64,000 nt of DNA from Patiria miniata (Eukaryota > Echinodermata > Asteroidea > Valvatida > Asterinidae), in the NCBI RefSeq assembly GCF_015706575.1, contig NW_024037059.1:28530129-28594128 (forward strand), in the 5' to 3' direction. Below, one piece after another: positions 61,226-64,000 of the stretch. Every line of letters starts with the position of its first letter. Position 1 is the first letter of the stretch. The notes beneath the pieces were generated by a model. It saw nothing but the letters and a program-made list of their open reading frames with translations, was not told where the DNA came from and searched no databases. A program made the position numbers and the translations under genes.

Positions 61226-63656
61226 TTACAAGTGGGTTGTTCTTGAGGGCGATTTACACACATCACATCCCTCACATACAGTGTTGACTATTCCTGCTGG
61301 ATCGCCGGTTTCCACGGTGACGTCTGACATGACGTCACTGGTGACGCCGAAGAGCGATTTCTGTGAAAGAAATTCAAATAAAAAGAAAATACAAATAATC
61401 GTTTCTATATAAAATGTACTGTGTAAGGGATACTCACAATTTCATGAGAATAAAATCTTCCAAAATGTAATTAAAATACAACTAATGTAATTTTAAATAG
61501 GATTTTAAAATTATTATAATAACATGATTGTCGTTGAGGGCGTTATTTACCTCATCCTCGATCTTTGCTTGCTTAGTGACGCAGCAGCAGAAAGATGTTC
61601 TCCAGTCCCATAGCAAGAACGAGTCAACTTTGGGCTTGCCGAAATATGCTACAGAGAGGAACAAAAGGTTCAGCACTAATAACTGTAACAATTTTAGACT
61701 GATATGAATATGTACGTTGCTCCAGAAACCTGCAATATTTTGAATCAAAACCAAAGTGGGATTGGGGTGTTTTTTTTAGGTAAATGATATGACAAATGGC
61801 CAATGTGACTTAGTCAGCGGCGTAAGTAGGGTTAAACCTTTAGGGGGCACCTGGGGGTGCACCAGATTTTTAAGGGGGGCCCTGAAGGCAACCGATATAA
61901 ATTGGGGGCCCACCCGGGGGTACGGACCTCTGCTGGGGGAGGGGGGGCTCCCCGTGCCCCCGTCATGCCACTGGACTTAGTGTTTTATTAAATGCCAGTT
62001 TATTTATGTGATAACACAGATTTTGCATACCGTCAAATAACAGACTGGCGACAATTCCGACTAGTGTGACAGTCACTATGGTTATCGTTGGGTACCAGAG
62101 CCGGGACACCTTGTAGAGTTCCACGATCCCACTGAAATTCCATAATTAAAAAAATACGAATGAAAAGAATATAAGAGTTAAAATAAATCAAATAAAGTAT
62201 CATTGAAAAAGGAACATATTTATTTACCGTTGATTTATTGTCGTCTCCCAATTTACCTTTTCAATCATTTGTCTTTGCTTAATTCTGGGCTCAGCATAAT
62301 CGTCACTTCTCCTATCCAACTTCGTTAAATTACGAATTACATGCATGACCTTATGACGGAATAGCTGCCTTTGATCCTAATAATGGAACGTGCCTTTGCT
62401 CATCTTTAACGAGGAGTCGATATTATTTAACTGAAACACACCCCTCAATCCCCGTCCTAAAGAAAAATACATCAGACAAACTAGCTGACTTTAAGCATTC
62501 TGAGTAGTTTTTGATGATACCGTATTTTGTTTTCATACCCTGAACTTTCCACTGGCACCGCCGCTGTGGTCATATTGACAAAAGTCATGGCCATTGTGGT
62601 GACTGCCATGGACGCATTTGTCATGGTGTCGTCGTCGGGACATCCGTCCGTTGACAATGGCAAACTTGGAAGGGGTGGTTGGTAGAAGATAGACCCAATG
62701 AAGATCCAGATTCCGAATATTATCCCTACAACGAACCCAACCATGGTTCCCTATAGTTTGGAAGGGAAAACAGATTAAAAGTTAATTAAATTAAAGTCAT
62801 TTCTTTTGTCTTGCAAATTAAATGGCTTCTCCTTAAACTTATATGTTTTTTTGTGGTATTTGGTTGTCTGTTCCATGTTCAAATCGAACATCGGACCAAT
62901 CAAAAAGCCCATGATCAACGAACTCTGAATCTCAAATGAAATGAAATTTGTATTTGTTACTCATGTCGTCATCAAATATTTTAACCAAGCACATGTTTTT
63001 TTTTTTGGCTTTTCCGCATAGTTGCGGAAAAGCCATTGATTTTGTTCTGATTTGCTTTTCACTTCTTCTTCTTCTGGGTCTTCTATCCCAAATCCCAAAG
63101 ACTTTGCACACGTCTTTTCCGACTGCCTCTTTGGACATGAAACTTGTTCCTTTTATACCAATGAAACTTAACATAGACATAAACCACATAGTAAAGGTGG
63201 TTCTAGACAAGTGACGTCATGATGGTGTCATCACGGGTCATGGGACGTTATCTTATAGGTGCTCATTTCAAGGTCCTATAAGTAGTTTTACTTTCTGTTT
63301 GTATGAAACTAAGTATTCTTCAGAAGTGTCAAAGCACTGTAGCTCGAAACCTCAAGGAAAACCTAGAGAGAGAAGAGGATGGTAACTTGTTTCAGATGTC
63401 GGGGTGGATGAAAACCCCAATAATGAAAGCAACCCACAAAATGGACTGAAACCCCAATACACCTGTCCATGAACTGAGTGGGATTCGAACCTCGGTTCAG
63501 TGTTTCAATGCAAAAATTGAAGTATTTAGGGTAAGAGAGAAAGAAAAGTGTAAGAAAACCATACAGTACCTTTGAGTTCGCCCTTCGAAAGAAGAACCCC
63601 AGAATGAACACCGCACAAACTGGACCGTTAGTGATACCAATAAGGCCAATCAAAGC
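61226..63656 (-). CDS. SLC5-family sodium-coupled transporter (SMCT-like), last five exons; 5' part beyond the window
   Basis: Minus strand. Exons 63656-63570, 62750-62539, 62131-62031, 61648-61551 and 61360-61226 join in consistent phases into about 210 C-terminal residues. Exon 1 here reads LIGLIGITNGPVCAVFILG and RRANSK, the TM11 region of sodium/solute symporters (GGPLLG...FxxGxxxPxAN). Exon 2 continues GTMVGFVVGIIFGIWIFIGS, then a Ser/Thr/Met-rich extracellular loop with PLSTDGC and N-glycosylation sequons (NAS, NMT). Exon 3 has GIVELYKVSRLWYP and the last helix. Exon 4 is basic and cysteine-rich (SFCCCVTKQAK), and the tail ends TTHL. Order and motifs fit SLC5A5/A6/A8/A12-type carriers. 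SMCT (monocarboxylate) is my best guess, but iodide or vitamin transporters are not excluded. A MITE occupies one intron. The TxL end resembles a class I PDZ ligand. Confidence 0.8.
61815..61973. mobile_element. 159-bp hAT-like MITE in an SLC5 intron
   Basis: Perfect 8-bp target duplication GACTTAGT (61807-61814, 61974-61981). Termini CAGCGGCGTAAG and, inverted, CAGTGGCATGAC match imperfectly. Interior rich in GGGGG/CCCCC. It sits between the transporter exons 62031-62131 and 61551-61648 without touching the splice sites. Confidence 0.8.
63007..63034. repeat. perfect 12-bp-arm hairpin in an SLC5 intron
   Basis: GGCTTTTCCGCA and TGCGGAAAAGCC around a TAGT loop, preceded by poly-T. Looks like the end of a small repeat; not adjacent to a splice site. 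Confidence 0.6.
63362..63500 (-). mobile_element. partial SINE with B box, minus strand
   Basis: On the minus strand GGTTCGAATCC (63491-63481) is followed by ATTGGGGTTTCAGTCC and GGGGTTTTCATCC, resembling the SINE at 40256. No A box is seen. It lies in the SLC5 intron next to exon 63570-63656. Confidence 0.5.
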
Positions 63657-64000
63657 CTGAGAACAAAAAGGAAAAAATAAAATTGTGTCAAAATATTAAG
63701 GTGTTTCAATGATCCGTTTGAAAGAAAAGACGATTTCAACTTGCACATTCACTGAAATATTTATGATAGTAGTATTTCCCTAAGCCTAAATTCTTAAGAG
63801 CAACCCAGCATTCGTTACTCTCCACTGGTGTCGGTTCTCAGCACCATACCGGTTTTCTTATCTTGGTGCTTTCTATTCAAGTTATTTTCTCCATTGGGTA
63901 TATTTTATGTATCTTTTTCCCCTTTTTTCCCCTGTGCAATGTCCCTGAAATGTAACACATCCCGTCTCCTTGGTTTTTTTTTAAGAAATGCATTATTGTC

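Noticed and set aside
63570..63656. This frame as a small complete gene extending to 63363
   Set aside because: The frame runs past a GT donor into SINE sequence; the family alignment continues instead in exon 62539-62750.
1..64000. CRISPR-like arrays or prokaryotic operons
   Set aside because: Repeats are contiguous minisatellites or long-unit arrays without spacers; genes have spliceosomal introns.

Overview
This is a stretch of animal nuclear DNA. Coding sequence is broken into short exons with canonical GT/AG splice sites, introns are long, and the DNA between genes is full of TIR transposons, a LINE, tRNA-derived SINEs, minisatellites and long poly-G/poly-C runs. There are no bacterial operons, no CRISPR and no prokaryotic signals. 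The genes (SLC16-like monocarboxylate transporters, small secreted single-domain C-type lectins, an SLC5 sodium-coupled transporter) and repeats fit a marine invertebrate, perhaps a deuterostome such as an echinoderm, hemichordate or amphioxus. I cannot name the species from sequence alone. Layout. (1) 0.2-26.5 kb is an old tandem duplication. Each unit carries a plus-strand SLC16/MCT-like gene (copy 1, 6672-12320; copy 2, 18692-24178; both open, 453 codons, identical exon structure) followed by a minus-strand C-type lectin gene (copy A, 14911-15515; copy B, 25820-26516). The units differ by datable insertions. The clearest are a 4.2-kb block at 1547-5746 flanked by TAA and a 0.96-kb element at 12743-13706 flanked by AATT; in both cases the other unit shows the uninterrupted site. 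(2) 23015-33411 is a much younger, nearly perfect 5.2-kb tandem duplication. It repeats the last MCT exon and lectin B (as lectin C); its breakpoints lie in the intronic minisatellite and in the first bases of a hAT-like element. (3) 34.3-39.7 kb holds two intact lectin genes (D and E, minus strand) and two truncated first-exon remnants. (4) 40.2-42.7 kb is a repeat nest: a SINE, then a 5'-truncated LINE whose reverse-transcriptase C-terminus is split by two later insertions. (5) 42.66-46.62 kb looks like one decayed DNA transposon, with inverted termini enclosing a broken gene of an uncharacterised cysteine-rich protein family (CVC, CIICKK and CXC modules). (6) 48-60 kb has no recognisable protein gene. 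It is a series of different short tandem arrays (units of roughly 70 to 440 bp), preceded by a possible first exon at 48279. (7) 61.2-63.7 kb carries the last five exons of an SLC5 (SMCT-like) transporter on the minus strand; the rest lies beyond the window. SLC16 and SLC5 proteins can both carry monocarboxylates across membranes, and the lectins are secreted, probable carbohydrate-binding proteins. Nothing in the sequence shows that these genes are co-regulated. Splice sites and frames were checked by hand; boundaries may be off by a base or two.
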